A stretch of DNA of 17,412 bases from Halobacteriales archaeon QS_9_70_65 (GTDB taxonomy: Archaea; Halobacteriota; Halobacteria; Halobacteriales; Haloarculaceae), in the NCBI GenBank assembly GCA_003023535.1, contig PXSC01000016.1, positions 1-17,412 on the forward strand. The letters are read 5' to 3'. The notes under the pieces are model-generated. The model saw nothing but the letters and a program-made list of their open reading frames with translations, was not told the origin of the DNA and searched no databases. Position 1 is the first letter of the stretch. Every line of letters begins with the position of its first letter. The translations under genes were made by a program, and so were the position numbers. Of this stretch, positions 7,154 through 14,966 are shown piece by piece.

Positions 7154-7160
7154 CCTAAGT
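7154..7160 (+). promoter_or_regulatory. Putative TATA box of ctaAB
   Basis: cctaagt is centred 27 nt before the ATG at 7184. It is weaker than the coxB box on the opposite strand. The two divergent promoters are about 45 bp apart, allowing shared control. Confidence 0.4.
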
Positions 7161-7183
7161 GTGCACGAAGCCTCGATCGAACC

Positions 7184-8557
7184 ATGGAGCGGCGCCCCTC
7201 GACGACGACGCTGCTTTCGGCGTCGGTCGTCGGTGTCTACGTGCTCGTCGTGGTCGGCGCGACGGCGGCGCTGGCCGACGCGGCGGCGGCCTGCGACGGG
7301 TGGCCAGCCTGCGACGCTGCCCTCTCGCCGGCCGTCGCCGTCGTGCTGCTGCACCGGGCGGCGGCCGTGGCGGTCGGCCTGCTGGTGGTCGCGACGGGCC
7401 TGCTCGCGTGGACCGACCTGGACGGCCGGAGCCGGGCGGCGCTCGGCGTCGCCCTCGTCGGCTACCCGGTTCAGGCGGGGCTGGGCGCCCTCGTCGCGAC
7501 CGACCGCGGGGTCGCCGGCGTCCACCTGCTCGTGGCGATGGCTATCTTCGGCGCGTTGGTGGTGGCGCTGGCGTGGCACCTCGAGGCCGAGACCGGCACC
7601 GACGACCCGGCGGCCGTGACGCCCTCGCCGGAGCCCGCCCTCGACGAGTCGGCCGCGATTCCGGAGCCGGCGCCGCTGTCGGCCCTCGACGGCGCCGAGC
7701 GGCTCCGCAAAACGGCGTGGGCGTACTTCCAGCTGACGAAACCGCGGCTGATGTGGCTGCTCTGTCTCGTCGCCGGCGCCGGGATGGCGCTCGCGGGATC
7801 GCCGTCGGTGCGGACGGTCGTCGCCACGCTCGGCGGCGGCGTCCTCGCCATCGGCGCCTCCGGCACGTTCAATCACGTCCTCGAGCGGGACGTCGACCGC
7901 CGGATGGAGCGGACCGCCGACCGGCCGGTGGCGACCCACGAGGTGCCGGCCCGGAACGCGCTGGCGTTCGGCGGCCTGCTGACCGTCGCCGCGCTGAGGG
8001 CGTTCCTCTCGGTGAACCTGCTCGCGGCGGCGCTCGGGCTGGCGGCGGTCGTGTTCTACAGCGTCGTCTACACGCTGGTGCTGAAGCCCAACACCGTCCA
8101 GAACACCGTTCTCGGCGGTGCTGCCGGTGCGCTGCCGGCGCTCATCGGCTACGCCGCCGTCGCCGGAACCGTCGGCACTACCGGTCTCGTGCTCGCGGGG
8201 CTCATCTTTCTGTGGACGCCGGCGCACTTCTACAACCTCGCGCTGGCGTACAAAGACGACTACGAGCGCGGCGGCTTCCCGATGATGCCGGTCGTCCGCG
8301 GCGAGACCGAGACCCGCAAACACATCCTGCTGTACCTCGGCGCGACGCTGCTGGCCGCCGGCGTCCTGACGGCGCTGTCCGGGCTGGGGTGGCTCTACGC
8401 CGCCGTGACGGTGACGTTCGGGACGACGTTCCTGTGGGCGGTCGTCCGGCTACACCGCGAGCGGACCGAATCGGCCGCCTTCCGGGCCTTCCACGCCTCC
8501 AACGCCTACCTCGGCCTGCTGCTGGTCGCGGTCGTCGTCGACTCGCTGGCGGTATGA
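7184..8557 (+). CDS. ctaB: Fusion of a half-size heme A synthase (CtaA/COX15) domain and heme O synthase (CtaB, protoheme IX farnesyltransferase)
   Basis: 457 residues; the ATG at 7184 is chosen over an upstream start because a TATA-like box sits 27 nt before it. Residues about 10-135 form four helices with CtaA features: the cysteine pair C37-DGWPA-C43, the helix LLHRAAAVAVGLL with a candidate heme-ligand His, VQAGLGAL, and VHLLVAM with a second His. An acidic Pro/Ala linker (about 136-175) follows. Residues about 176-457 are a UbiA-type prenyltransferase: YFQLTKPRLMWLL, the polyprenyl-diphosphate motif NHVLERDVDRRMERTADRP, and WTPAHFYNLALAYKDDYERGGFPMMPVVRG. The CtaB part converts heme B to heme O; the CtaA part may take it on to heme A. 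The stop overlaps the next gene's ATG (ATGA at 8554-8557), indicating co-translation. Confidence 0.93.
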   Translation: MERRPSTTTLLSASVVGVYVLVVVGATAALADAAAACDGWPACDAALSPAVAVVLLHRAAAVAVGLLVVATGLLAWTDLDGRSRAALGVALVGYPVQAGLGALVATDRGVAGVHLLVAMAIFGALVVALAWHLEAETGTDDPAAVTPSPEPALDESAAIPEPAPLSALDGAERLRKTAWAYFQLTKPRLMWLLCLVAGAGMALAGSPSVRTVVATLGGGVLAIGASGTFNHVLERDVDRRMERTADRPVATHEVPARNALAFGGLLTVAALRAFLSVNLLAAALGLAAVVFYSVVYTLVLKPNTVQNTVLGGAAGALPALIGYAAVAGTVGTTGLVLAGLIFLWTPAHFYNLALAYKDDYERGGFPMMPVVRGETETRKHILLYLGATLLAAGVLTALSGLGWLYAAVTVTFGTTFLWAVVRLHRERTESAAFRAFHASNAYLGLLLVAVVVDSLAV

Positions 8558-9204
8558 CGGTCGCCGAGCGCCTCGACGACGACCGCACGCTGGTGTACAC
8601 CGCCGCGGTCGCCAATACCCTCCTGCTGTCGACGCTGCTGTACGGGGCGCTGTTCGACCGGTCGCCGACGCTGTACTGGGCGTTCCCGGTCGTCTGGGCC
8701 ACCGTCGGCACGTGGGCGGCGCTGCGGACGCCCCGGCCGCCGGCTCCGACCCGGACGCGGCTCGTCGCCGGAGCCGTCGCCGGGGGGTACTTCCTGGTGC
8801 TCGCCGCCGCCGGCGGGCTGATCGGCCCCGGCGGCGAGCCGACACCCGGGTTGTCGGTCCAGCTGACCGAGCTGCCGCCCGGCTGGAACCCCGCGGTGTT
8901 CTACGGCGGCGAGCTGTTCCGGGTGGCGGTCGTCCCGTACACGGCCTTCGGCTACGCCGTCCTGTCGTATCTGGTGTACCTGACGGCCATCGAGGCGAAA
9001 GGCGCCGTCGCCGGCGGCGTCCTGGGGCTGTTCTCCTGTGTGTCCTGTACGCTGCCGGTGATCGCGTCGGTCGTCGGCGGCTTCGTCGGCGGCGGGACGG
9101 CGCTCGCCGCCGCCGCCTCCGCACAGACGTACGCCCTCGGGACCGTCGTCTTCGTCGTCACCGTCCTGTTGTTGACGCTGCGCCCGGGCCTTCCCGGCCG
9201 GTAG
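8554..9204 (+). CDS. Polytopic membrane protein following ctaB, with a membrane CxxC motif (DUF7546-like)
   Basis: 216 residues, ATG overlapping the ctaB stop by four bases. About six hydrophobic helices are visible. A CVSC motif sits in GLFSCVSCTLPVIASVVGGF (about residues 161-180), beside a Gly-rich helix, then the final helix VVFVVTVLLLTL. The family is, from memory, DUF7546, regularly found next to haloarchaeal ctaB. The position and membrane-embedded CxxC suggest copper or heme handling or thiol chemistry during oxidase assembly; this is inference. No enzyme motif is recognised. Confidence 0.8.
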   Translation: MTVAERLDDDRTLVYTAAVANTLLLSTLLYGALFDRSPTLYWAFPVVWATVGTWAALRTPRPPAPTRTRLVAGAVAGGYFLVLAAAGGLIGPGGEPTPGLSVQLTELPPGWNPAVFYGGELFRVAVVPYTAFGYAVLSYLVYLTAIEAKGAVAGGVLGLFSCVSCTLPVIASVVGGFVGGGTALAAAASAQTYALGTVVFVVTVLLLTLRPGLPGR

Positions 9205-9526
9205 CGCCGATAGCCACGAAGAAGCCGCCGCTGCTTCCGACACGAGCGAGGTCGAAACCGACTACCCCTTCCGTGTGGCCACCCGAACCGCGCGACCGGC
9301 GTCGCCGAGGCGCCGCTGACGCCAGCGCCGGCGCCGACCTCGACCGTGTGGCGCCGGCGACCGGCGACGGCGGCGTCTTCGGAGGTCCGGGTCGACGGCG
9401 ACGCCGTCTCCGCGGTCGATGACGACATCGACGAGATGACGCGGCGGGGCCGGGCGGCACTGTAACCACGATCGGCGAACGACGGGCGTCACCGTCGTGT
9501 CGACCCGCCCGGCCCGCGAACGGCAG
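9205..9526 (+). other. Gap between ctaB operon and ABC transporter; possible broken small acidic ORF
   Basis: One plus-strand frame gives DSHEEAAAASDTSEVETDYPFRVATRTA (about 9208-9291). A different frame ends SSEVRVDGDAVSAVDDDIDEMTRRGRAAL with TAA at 9463-9465. Both have haloarchaeal acidity and GC-ending codons but no start, RBS or single frame joins them. This could be a decayed or mis-sequenced small gene. I recognise no family, and no palindrome array or promoter other than the one for 9558 is seen. Confidence 0.25.
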
Positions 9527-9534
9527 GCTTTACC
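9527..9534 (+). promoter_or_regulatory. TATA-like box of the ABC transporter operon
   Basis: gctttacc is centred 27 nt before the ATG at 9558, in otherwise GC-only sequence. It shows that the transporter has its own promoter rather than reading through from ctaB only. Confidence 0.5.
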
Positions 9535-9557
9535 GTCGCGCCGGCCCGCCTTCCCGC

Positions 9558-10481
9558 ATGGTCATCCGTGCGGAGTCGCTGCGCCGTCGCTACGGCGAGA
9601 CGGTGGCGCTGGACGGCGTCTCGCTGGCGGTCGAGGCCGGCGAGGTGTTCGCACTGGTCGGGCCGAACGGCGCCGGCAAGACGACGCTGATACGCGCGCT
9701 GACGGGGACGACCCGGGTCGACGGCGACGTCGAGGTGTTCGACCGCGACCCGGCGGCCGTCGCCGGCGAGCGCATCGGACTGCTGCCACAGGAGTTCTCG
9801 CCGGCCGACCGCCTCACCGCCCGCGAACTCGTCGCGCACTATGGGGGGCTCTACGACGACGCCCGCGACGTCGGCGCCGTCCTCGAGGACGTCGGGCTGA
9901 CGGGGGCGGCCGACACCCACTACGAGGACCTCTCCGGCGGCCAGAAGCGCCGCGTCTGCGTCGGGACGGCGCTGGTCAACGACCCCGAACTGCTCGTCCT
10001 CGACGAGCCGACGACCGGTGTCGACCCGGCGGGTCGGCGCGAGCTGTGGGGGGTGATCGAGGGGCTCGCCGAGCGGGGGACGACCGTCGTCCTGACGACC
10101 CACTACATGGCGGAGGCCGAGCGGCTGGCCGACCGGGTGGGGCTGCTGGCCGACGGCCGGCTGGTCGCGCTCGGGTCGCCGGCCGAGCTGCTGGAGCGAT
10201 ACGGCGGCGCCGACCGGCTCGTCGTCGCGGTCGACGACGAGGGCGCGGCGGCGCGGGCGCTGGAGCGGGCCGGCTACCACGTCCTGCCGGACGAGCGGCA
10301 CCTCGCGGTCGATGTCGGCCCCGAGGAGATTCCGGCGGTCGTCGAGACGCTGGCCGACGCCGGCGTCGACTACGAGCGGCTCACCTGGCGGCAGCCCGAC
10401 CTCGAGGACGTCTACCTCGCGCTGGCGGGCGTCGACGTCGACCCCCGGGAGCTATCCGAGCCGGAGGCGGTCCGGGCGTGA
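9558..10481 (+). CDS. ABC transporter ATP-binding protein (ABC-2/DrrA-NatA type)
   Basis: 307 residues with a complete nucleotide-binding domain: Walker A GPNGAGKTT (35-43), Q-loop Q78, signature LSGGQ (125-129), Walker B LLVLDE (145-150, catalytic E150), D-loop and H-loop H182 in TTHYM. A C-terminal extension of about 90 residues (about 215-307) resembles the tail domain of DrrA-like exporter ATPases. It powers the permease encoded directly downstream, whose GTG overlaps this stop (GTGA, 10478-10481). The substrate cannot be read from the sequence. The neighbourhood suggests a link to oxidase or heme/copper maturation, but multidrug or lipid export is equally possible. Confidence 0.93.
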   Translation: MVIRAESLRRRYGETVALDGVSLAVEAGEVFALVGPNGAGKTTLIRALTGTTRVDGDVEVFDRDPAAVAGERIGLLPQEFSPADRLTARELVAHYGGLYDDARDVGAVLEDVGLTGAADTHYEDLSGGQKRRVCVGTALVNDPELLVLDEPTTGVDPAGRRELWGVIEGLAERGTTVVLTTHYMAEAERLADRVGLLADGRLVALGSPAELLERYGGADRLVVAVDDEGAAARALERAGYHVLPDERHLAVDVGPEEIPAVVETLADAGVDYERLTWRQPDLEDVYLALAGVDVDPRELSEPEAVRA

Positions 10482-11269
10482 GCCGGACCGGACGGGTCGC
10501 CGCCGAGACGCGGGCGGCCTGGTACGCCTTCGTCCGCCGGCGGACCGCCGTCTTCTTCACGTTCTTCTTTCCGGTCATCATCATCCTCATCTTCGGCGCG
10601 CTGGTCCGGACGGACCCGACCGGCGGCGGGCTGTTCACGGAGCAGCCGGGCTACTACGTCGCCGGCTACCTCGCGGTGGTCGTGCTCTTCACGCCGCTGT
10701 CGCGGGTCGGCAGCGAGGTGGCCCGCCACCGGGACGGCAACCGCTTCGAGAAGCTGGCGACGACGCCGCTGTCCCGCGCCGAGTGGCTGCTGGCGCAGAC
10801 GCTCGTCAACGTCGCCGTCGTCGGGCTGGCGGCCGTTCTCGTCGTCGGGCTGGTGGTCGCGGTCACCGGCGCCGGCGTCGCCGCCTCGCCGCTCGTCGTC
10901 CCGTATCTCGTCGCCGGCGTCGCGCTGTTCTGCGGCCTCGGGGCGGTGCTCGGCCGCGTCGCCGACTCCCAGGACGGCGTCGTCGCCGCCGCCAACGGCG
11001 TCGCGCTCCCGCTTCTGTTCCTCTCGCGGACGTTCGTCCCGCCGGATCTGCTGCCGGCGTGGTTCCGCCCGGTCGTCGCGCTGTCACCGCTGACGTACTT
11101 CGCCCGCGGCCTCCGGGCGGCGACCTTCCGGCCGCCGGGGACGCTCGCCACTTACCGGACCGGCGACGCCCTCGTCGGCACCGACCCCACCCTCAACCTC
11201 GCGGTACTGGCGGCGCTCGCGGTCGGCTTCTTCGCTGCCGGCGCCCTCGCGGTCCCGACGACGGACTGA
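10478..11269 (+). CDS. ABC-2 type transporter permease
   Basis: 263 residues from GTG 10478, chosen because it overlaps the ATPase stop in a GTGA arrangement. The layout is that of ABC-2 permeases: a cytoplasmic N-terminus and a first helix (VFFTFFFPVIIILIFGALV). A loop follows with the conserved-type helix segment SEVARHRDGNRFEKLATTPLSRAEWLLAQ, then four further helices, the last before PTTD. The segment LPLLFLSRTFVPPDLLPAWFRPVVALSPLTYFARGLR is the family's typical re-entrant/amphipathic stretch before the last helix. It forms a homodimer or heterodimer with the upstream ATPase in the cytoplasmic membrane. Confidence 0.93.
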   Translation: MSRTGRVAAETRAAWYAFVRRRTAVFFTFFFPVIIILIFGALVRTDPTGGGLFTEQPGYYVAGYLAVVVLFTPLSRVGSEVARHRDGNRFEKLATTPLSRAEWLLAQTLVNVAVVGLAAVLVVGLVVAVTGAGVAASPLVVPYLVAGVALFCGLGAVLGRVADSQDGVVAAANGVALPLLFLSRTFVPPDLLPAWFRPVVALSPLTYFARGLRAATFRPPGTLATYRTGDALVGTDPTLNLAVLAALAVGFFAAGALAVPTTD

Positions 11270-11306
11270 CGGCCGGAATTTCGGGCGATCCCGTTCCGGT
11301 ACCGGG

Positions 11307-13151
11307 CTACTCCAGCTGGTGGTAGTCGAGCTCGTGGTCGGCGTCGAGCGCCGCCTGGACCGGCTCGCTCGGTTCCTCGACCGGCGTCGTCGTCAGCCGG
11401 GGGCTGCCGACGCTGTCGCGCCGGTAGTGGACGTTCCGGCGCCACCCGGGGTCGCGGTCGGGATGGTCGGTCCGGTAGTGTGCGCCGCGGGATTCGGTTC
11501 GCTCGCGAGCGCTCCGGAGGACCGCGTCGGCACACAGCAGCCCGAAGCCGAGGTCGAGCGCGAACTCGTAGGAGCGGCTCGTCCGGTCGCCGACCGCGAG
11601 GTCGGCCCCCCGCGATTGGAGCCGCTCGAGCCGGTCGAGACCGGCCGCCAGCCCGTCGTCGTCCCGGAGGATACCGGCCCGCTCCCACAGCAGCTCCCGG
11701 AGTTCGTCGAGCAGCGTCTCGGGCTCCTCGTCGCCGTCGGCGTTCGACAGCGCCCGGAGGTCCCGGAGGTGGACCCGGGCGCGGTCGTGCAGCACGTCGG
11801 AGTCGCCACCGGGAGCCGGAAGACGGTCGGCGATGGCCTCGCCGGCGACGGCGCCGTAAGCGATGGTCTCCGCCAGGGAGTTGCCCCCGAGGCGGTTGGC
11901 GCCGTGGACGCCGGCCATCGTCTCGCCGACGGCGTAGAGGCCGTCGACGTCCGTCTCGCCGTCGTCGTCGACGACGACGCCGCCCATCCCGTAGTGGGCC
12001 GTCGGCGACACCTCGACGGGCTCCTCGGCCATGTCGACGCCCAGCTCGACGAACCGCTCGTACATCCGCGGCAGCCGCTCCTCGATGAAGTCGCGGTCCC
12101 GGTGGGAGATGTCGAGGAAGACGCCGCCGTGTTCCGTGCCGCGGCCCTCGTCGATCTCCTGGGCGATGGCCCGGGCGACGACGTCGCGGGCGTCCAGCTC
12201 CATCTGGTCCGGCGAGTACCGCTCCATGAACCGCTCACCACCGGGAGCGCCCGGCTCTTCCGAGCCGCCGCTCGCGTCGCTCGCGGAGACCTCCGCGTTG
12301 AACAGCCGACCGCCCTCGCCGCGGACGGCCTCGGTGACGAGCCGGCCGTCCCAGTCGGCGCCGTAGCGGTCGCCGACCATGCCGGTCGGGTGGAACTGGA
12401 CGAACTCCATGTCCGTGAGCGCCGCGCCGGCCTGGTAGGCCAGCGCCGGCCCGTCGGCGGTGTTCTCGTCGTCCCGCGAGGAGTGGCGACCGTACAGCCC
12501 GGTGTAGCCGCCGGCGGCCAGCACGACGACGTCGGCGTCGAAGACGACGAACTCGCCGGTATCGAGGTCCGTCCCGACGGCGCCGAGCACGCGGCCCCCG
12601 TCGGCGACGAGCCGGGAGACGAAGACGTTCTCGCGGTAGGGAATCGACAGCTCCCGGGCCCGCTCGACGAGGGTGTCGAGCAGCGCCTCGCCGGTGTAGT
12701 CACCCGCGAAGGCCGTCCGGCGGAACGACTGGGCGCCGAAGTACCGCTGGGCGATGTCGCCGTCGTCGGTGCGGGTGAACTCCATGCCCCACTCGTCGAG
12801 TTCCCGCAGCAGCGCCGGCATCCGCTGGGTGACCGTCTCGACCTTTGCCGGGTCGTTGACGTGGTGGCCCTCGTTCAGCGTGTCGGCGGCGTGGACCGTC
12901 CAGTCGTCCTCGGAATCGAGGCTCCCGAGGGCGCCGTTGATGCCGCCGCGGGCCCACGTCGTGTGGGCGTCGCCGTGGCTCCGCTTCCCGATGACGAGCA
13001 CGTCCTCAGGGTCGACGCCCCGCTCGACCAGCTCGATGGCCGTCCGGGCGCCCGCCGCGCCGGCGCCGACGACGAGGACGCGCCGATCGACGGTCTCGTA
13101 GTCGACCGGCTCGGTCGCCACGCCGTGGTCCGTCGGTGGTGTCTCCGTCAC
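11307..13151 (-). CDS. FAD-dependent oxidoreductase of the SdhA/FrdA/L-aspartate oxidase family
   Basis: 614 residues from the GTG at 13149-13151, selected because a TTATCC box lies 27 nt upstream; earlier in-frame starts have no promoter. The FAD site is GAGAAG (29-34) with TTWARGGINGAL (64-75). Family active-site segments are QFHPTG (252-257), TEAVRGEGG (273-281), GERFMERY (305-312), TAHYGMGG (384-391) and HGANRLGGNSL (416-426). The C-terminal helical domain ends with the typical ARERTESRGAHYRTDHPDRD. The protein oxidises or reduces a C4 dicarboxylate-type substrate; succinate/fumarate and L-aspartate cannot be told apart here. No iron-sulfur or membrane-anchor subunit is adjacent, which argues against the main succinate dehydrogenase. 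Residues about 288-304 are an insertion made of palindromic DNA. Confidence 0.88.
   Translation of the reverse strand: MTETPPTDHGVATEPVDYETVDRRVLVVGAGAAGARTAIELVERGVDPEDVLVIGKRSHGDAHTTWARGGINGALGSLDSEDDWTVHAADTLNEGHHVNDPAKVETVTQRMPALLRELDEWGMEFTRTDDGDIAQRYFGAQSFRRTAFAGDYTGEALLDTLVERARELSIPYRENVFVSRLVADGGRVLGAVGTDLDTGEFVVFDADVVVLAAGGYTGLYGRHSSRDDENTADGPALAYQAGAALTDMEFVQFHPTGMVGDRYGADWDGRLVTEAVRGEGGRLFNAEVSASDASGGSEEPGAPGGERFMERYSPDQMELDARDVVARAIAQEIDEGRGTEHGGVFLDISHRDRDFIEERLPRMYERFVELGVDMAEEPVEVSPTAHYGMGGVVVDDDGETDVDGLYAVGETMAGVHGANRLGGNSLAETIAYGAVAGEAIADRLPAPGGDSDVLHDRARVHLRDLRALSNADGDEEPETLLDELRELLWERAGILRDDDGLAAGLDRLERLQSRGADLAVGDRTSRSYEFALDLGFGLLCADAVLRSARERTESRGAHYRTDHPDRDPGWRRNVHYRRDSVGSPRLTTTPVEEPSEPVQAALDADHELDYHQLE
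12241..12297. repeat. Palindromic insertion inside the flavoprotein gene
   Basis: Three inverted repeats follow each other: 12241-12245/12250-12254, 12252-12257/12262-12267 and 12282-12288/12291-12297. On the coding strand they encode a Ser/Gly/Glu/Pro-rich stretch between RLFNAE and GERFMERY, which are normally nearly contiguous in this family. Confidence 0.7.
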
Positions 13152-13174
13152 ACCACAGATTAGCGGGCGTGAAC

Positions 13175-13180
13175 GGATAA
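13175..13180 (-). promoter_or_regulatory. TATA-like box of the flavoprotein gene
   Basis: TTATCC on the minus strand, centred about 27 nt before the GTG at 13151, supports a leaderless GTG start. From here to the next gene end at 13362 (about 180 bp) I see no other gene. Confidence 0.45.
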
Positions 13181-13361
13181 CCCCACCGCAAGGAAACGTC
13201 CGTGCAGGCTCTCCGCCCGCCGTTATCGTACGTTTCTGGCCTTCTCGACCCCGCTGATGAAACGGCGCGACGGACCCGGAGACGGTCGGCCGCGACGGCC
13301 TCGATCTAAACCGAAGCGGCCGAGCGCGGCCGGCCACTCGGGGTGGAGTCGGCGGGACAGC

Positions 13362-14069
13362 TCACTCCGGGCGGAGCCGCCGGAGCACCGGGATTTCCGC
13401 GACCCGCCCGTCGTCCAGCGCCGACCAGTCGACGCCGCCCGGCCGGTCGCCGCCGTCGGGTCGGCGGGTCCGCTCCGGCGTCACCACCAGGTCCACCGGC
13501 ACGTCGTGCGGCGTCGTCGGTAGCGCCGTCGCCCGGACCTGTCGCTCGTGGACCGTCGTGGCGACGGTCGTCGTCGCGTCGACGAGGCCGAACCCCCGCA
13601 GGACGGCGAACTCAAGGTCGCTGTACCCCTCGCCCTTGCCGATCCGGGCGCCGGCATCGTCGACGGCGACGCTGCCGGAGACGATGAGCTCGACCGGCTC
13701 CATCTCCGCCGGCCCGACCGGGACGCCCGCCTCCGCCGACCCGCCGACCGTCGTCGCGTCGTCGATGTCGTCGACCTCCCCCGCCGTCAGTCGGAGGAAC
13801 GGCCGCTCCTCGGCGAGCCGCGGGACGGCCATGTAGAGGGTCTTGCCGGCCCGCAGCGCCGCCCGCCGGACGGGCAACTGCGGCGCGTCGGGGTTGGCCT
13901 TGACGACGTCCGCCGCCGCCCAGGCGTCCGTCTCGGCCAGCCGGTCGGCGGCCGCGTCGGCGCCGGCGAAATTGGGGATTCGGCCGTGCGGCGGAAACGG
14001 AAACCGCGCCGTTCCGCTGTCGTCCAGCTCGTCCCACACCGCCTCCCGGATCGCGTCCTTGTCGGGCAT
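13362..14069 (-). CDS. 5-formyltetrahydrofolate cyclo-ligase-like protein
   Basis: 235 residues from the ATG at 14067-14069, which follows the upstream gene's TGA by one base; a GTG nine bases earlier (14078) is the alternative. The N-terminus DKDAIREAVWDEL and FPPHGRIPNFAGADAAADRLAE are typical of the haloarchaeal members. KANPDAPQLPVRRAALRAGKTLYMAVPRL and the nucleotide/substrate motif IGKGEGYSDLEFAVLR (variant of GxGxGYYD) define the MTHFS fold. The classical enzyme converts 5-formyl-THF to 5,10-methenyl-THF with ATP. Haloarchaeal homologues may act on a related substrate, so the exact reaction is uncertain. It is translationally coupled to the DUF420 gene upstream. Confidence 0.82.
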   Translation of the reverse strand: MPDKDAIREAVWDELDDSGTARFPFPPHGRIPNFAGADAAADRLAETDAWAAADVVKANPDAPQLPVRRAALRAGKTLYMAVPRLAEERPFLRLTAGEVDDIDDATTVGGSAEAGVPVGPAEMEPVELIVSGSVAVDDAGARIGKGEGYSDLEFAVLRGFGLVDATTTVATTVHERQVRATALPTTPHDVPVDLVVTPERTRRPDGGDRPGGVDWSALDDGRVAEIPVLRRLRPE

Positions 14070-14070
14070 C

Positions 14071-14673
14071 TCAGGCACCGCCTCTGACGAACTCGATGTG
14101 TTGGGGGCCGTAGAAGAACGCCAGCATGAGGTAGGCGACGACCCCGAGGACGAGACTGACGAGCCAGGCGGAGACGGCGACGCGGCCGACCGTCGCGTGG
14201 GCGGTTTCCCGCAGTTCGGCGGTGGTGTGGGTCAGCCCCAGCGTCACCTGATAGAGGACCAACGGCACCGATACTACCGACAGCAGGATGTGGACTCCGA
14301 GCATCCCGAGGTAGTAGCCGCGCAGCGGCGCGCCCTCGACGATCTCCTTGCGGCCGCCGCCGCCGGTCTTCAACAGGTAGAGCACGAGGAACACGAGGAT
14401 GAGCGTGAACGCCGCGAGCATCGCCGCCCGGTGTTTCCGGGGCTCGCCGCTGCGGATCCAGTGGACGCCGGCCAGCAGACAGCCGACGGTGAGGGAGTTG
14501 ACGACGGCGATAGTAGCCGCCAGAGCGTCGACGGTCGACTCCGAAATCTCCGGGTAGAGGCCGACGTCGCCGTACAGCGTTCCGACGACGACGACGTAGC
14601 CGACGACGGTCAGGACGGCCGTCAGCGCCCGCGGGTGCTCGCGGGCGAGGGCCGGGCCACGAACTGTCGACAT
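14071..14673 (-). CDS. DUF420 membrane protein (CtaM/YozB-like, oxidase assembly)
   Basis: 200 residues, ATG at 14671-14673. About six helices are seen: VLTVVGYVVVVGTL, TIAVVNSLTVGCLLAGVHWI, AAMLAAFTLILVFLVLYLL, YYLGMLGVHILLSVVSVPLVLYQVTLGL, then VSAWLVSLVLGVVAYLMLAF. Histidines at the helix ends (HWIRSGEPRKHRAAM, GVHILL, GLTHTTAE, AHATVGR) are the conserved DUF420 set proposed to bind a metal or heme. Bacillus and Staphylococcus homologues (YozB/CtaM) are needed for heme-copper oxidase maturation, which fits the island here. The stop is followed one base later by the ATG of the cyclo-ligase-like gene. Confidence 0.88.
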   Translation of the reverse strand: MSTVRGPALAREHPRALTAVLTVVGYVVVVGTLYGDVGLYPEISESTVDALAATIAVVNSLTVGCLLAGVHWIRSGEPRKHRAAMLAAFTLILVFLVLYLLKTGGGGRKEIVEGAPLRGYYLGMLGVHILLSVVSVPLVLYQVTLGLTHTTAELRETAHATVGRVAVSAWLVSLVLGVVAYLMLAFFYGPQHIEFVRGGA

Positions 14674-14966
14674 ACCCGGCGTTCGGCGCCGGCGGCCAAG
14701 GGGGCTTCGCTTTCCCGTCCGTCGGCGGTAGTATTTAGAGAGGAGGAAGTAGCGCGCTTCGGCGGTGACGGTGACGTGTCCGAACGCCCCTCCCGCGGGT
14801 GTGGCTCACGGGTCGCTTCGCTCACCGGCAGCGCGTCGCTCTGCCGAGCCCTCGCTCGGTTCACTCGCGAGGACCCCGTTCGCGTCGAGGCGCTCGCTCA
14901 TCGCCCGCGTCGCTCCTCCCGCTCGCTTCGTTTCGAGGCCTCCCTCGCTGCGCTCGCTCGGTCTCG

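Noticed and set aside
7082..8323. 413-residue minus-strand ORF opposite ctaB
   Set aside because: It is Arg/His/Gln-rich shadow coding with no recognisable fold; ctaB is certain on the plus strand.
11319..13163. 614-residue plus-strand ORF opposite the flavoprotein
   Set aside because: It is a mirror of the real gene caused by GC-rich codon bias, and has no domain signature.
13337..13337. Upstream start for the flavoprotein (676 residues)
   Set aside because: The extra 62 residues are not family-like and would cross the promoter box at 13175-13180. The GTG at 13151 fits better.
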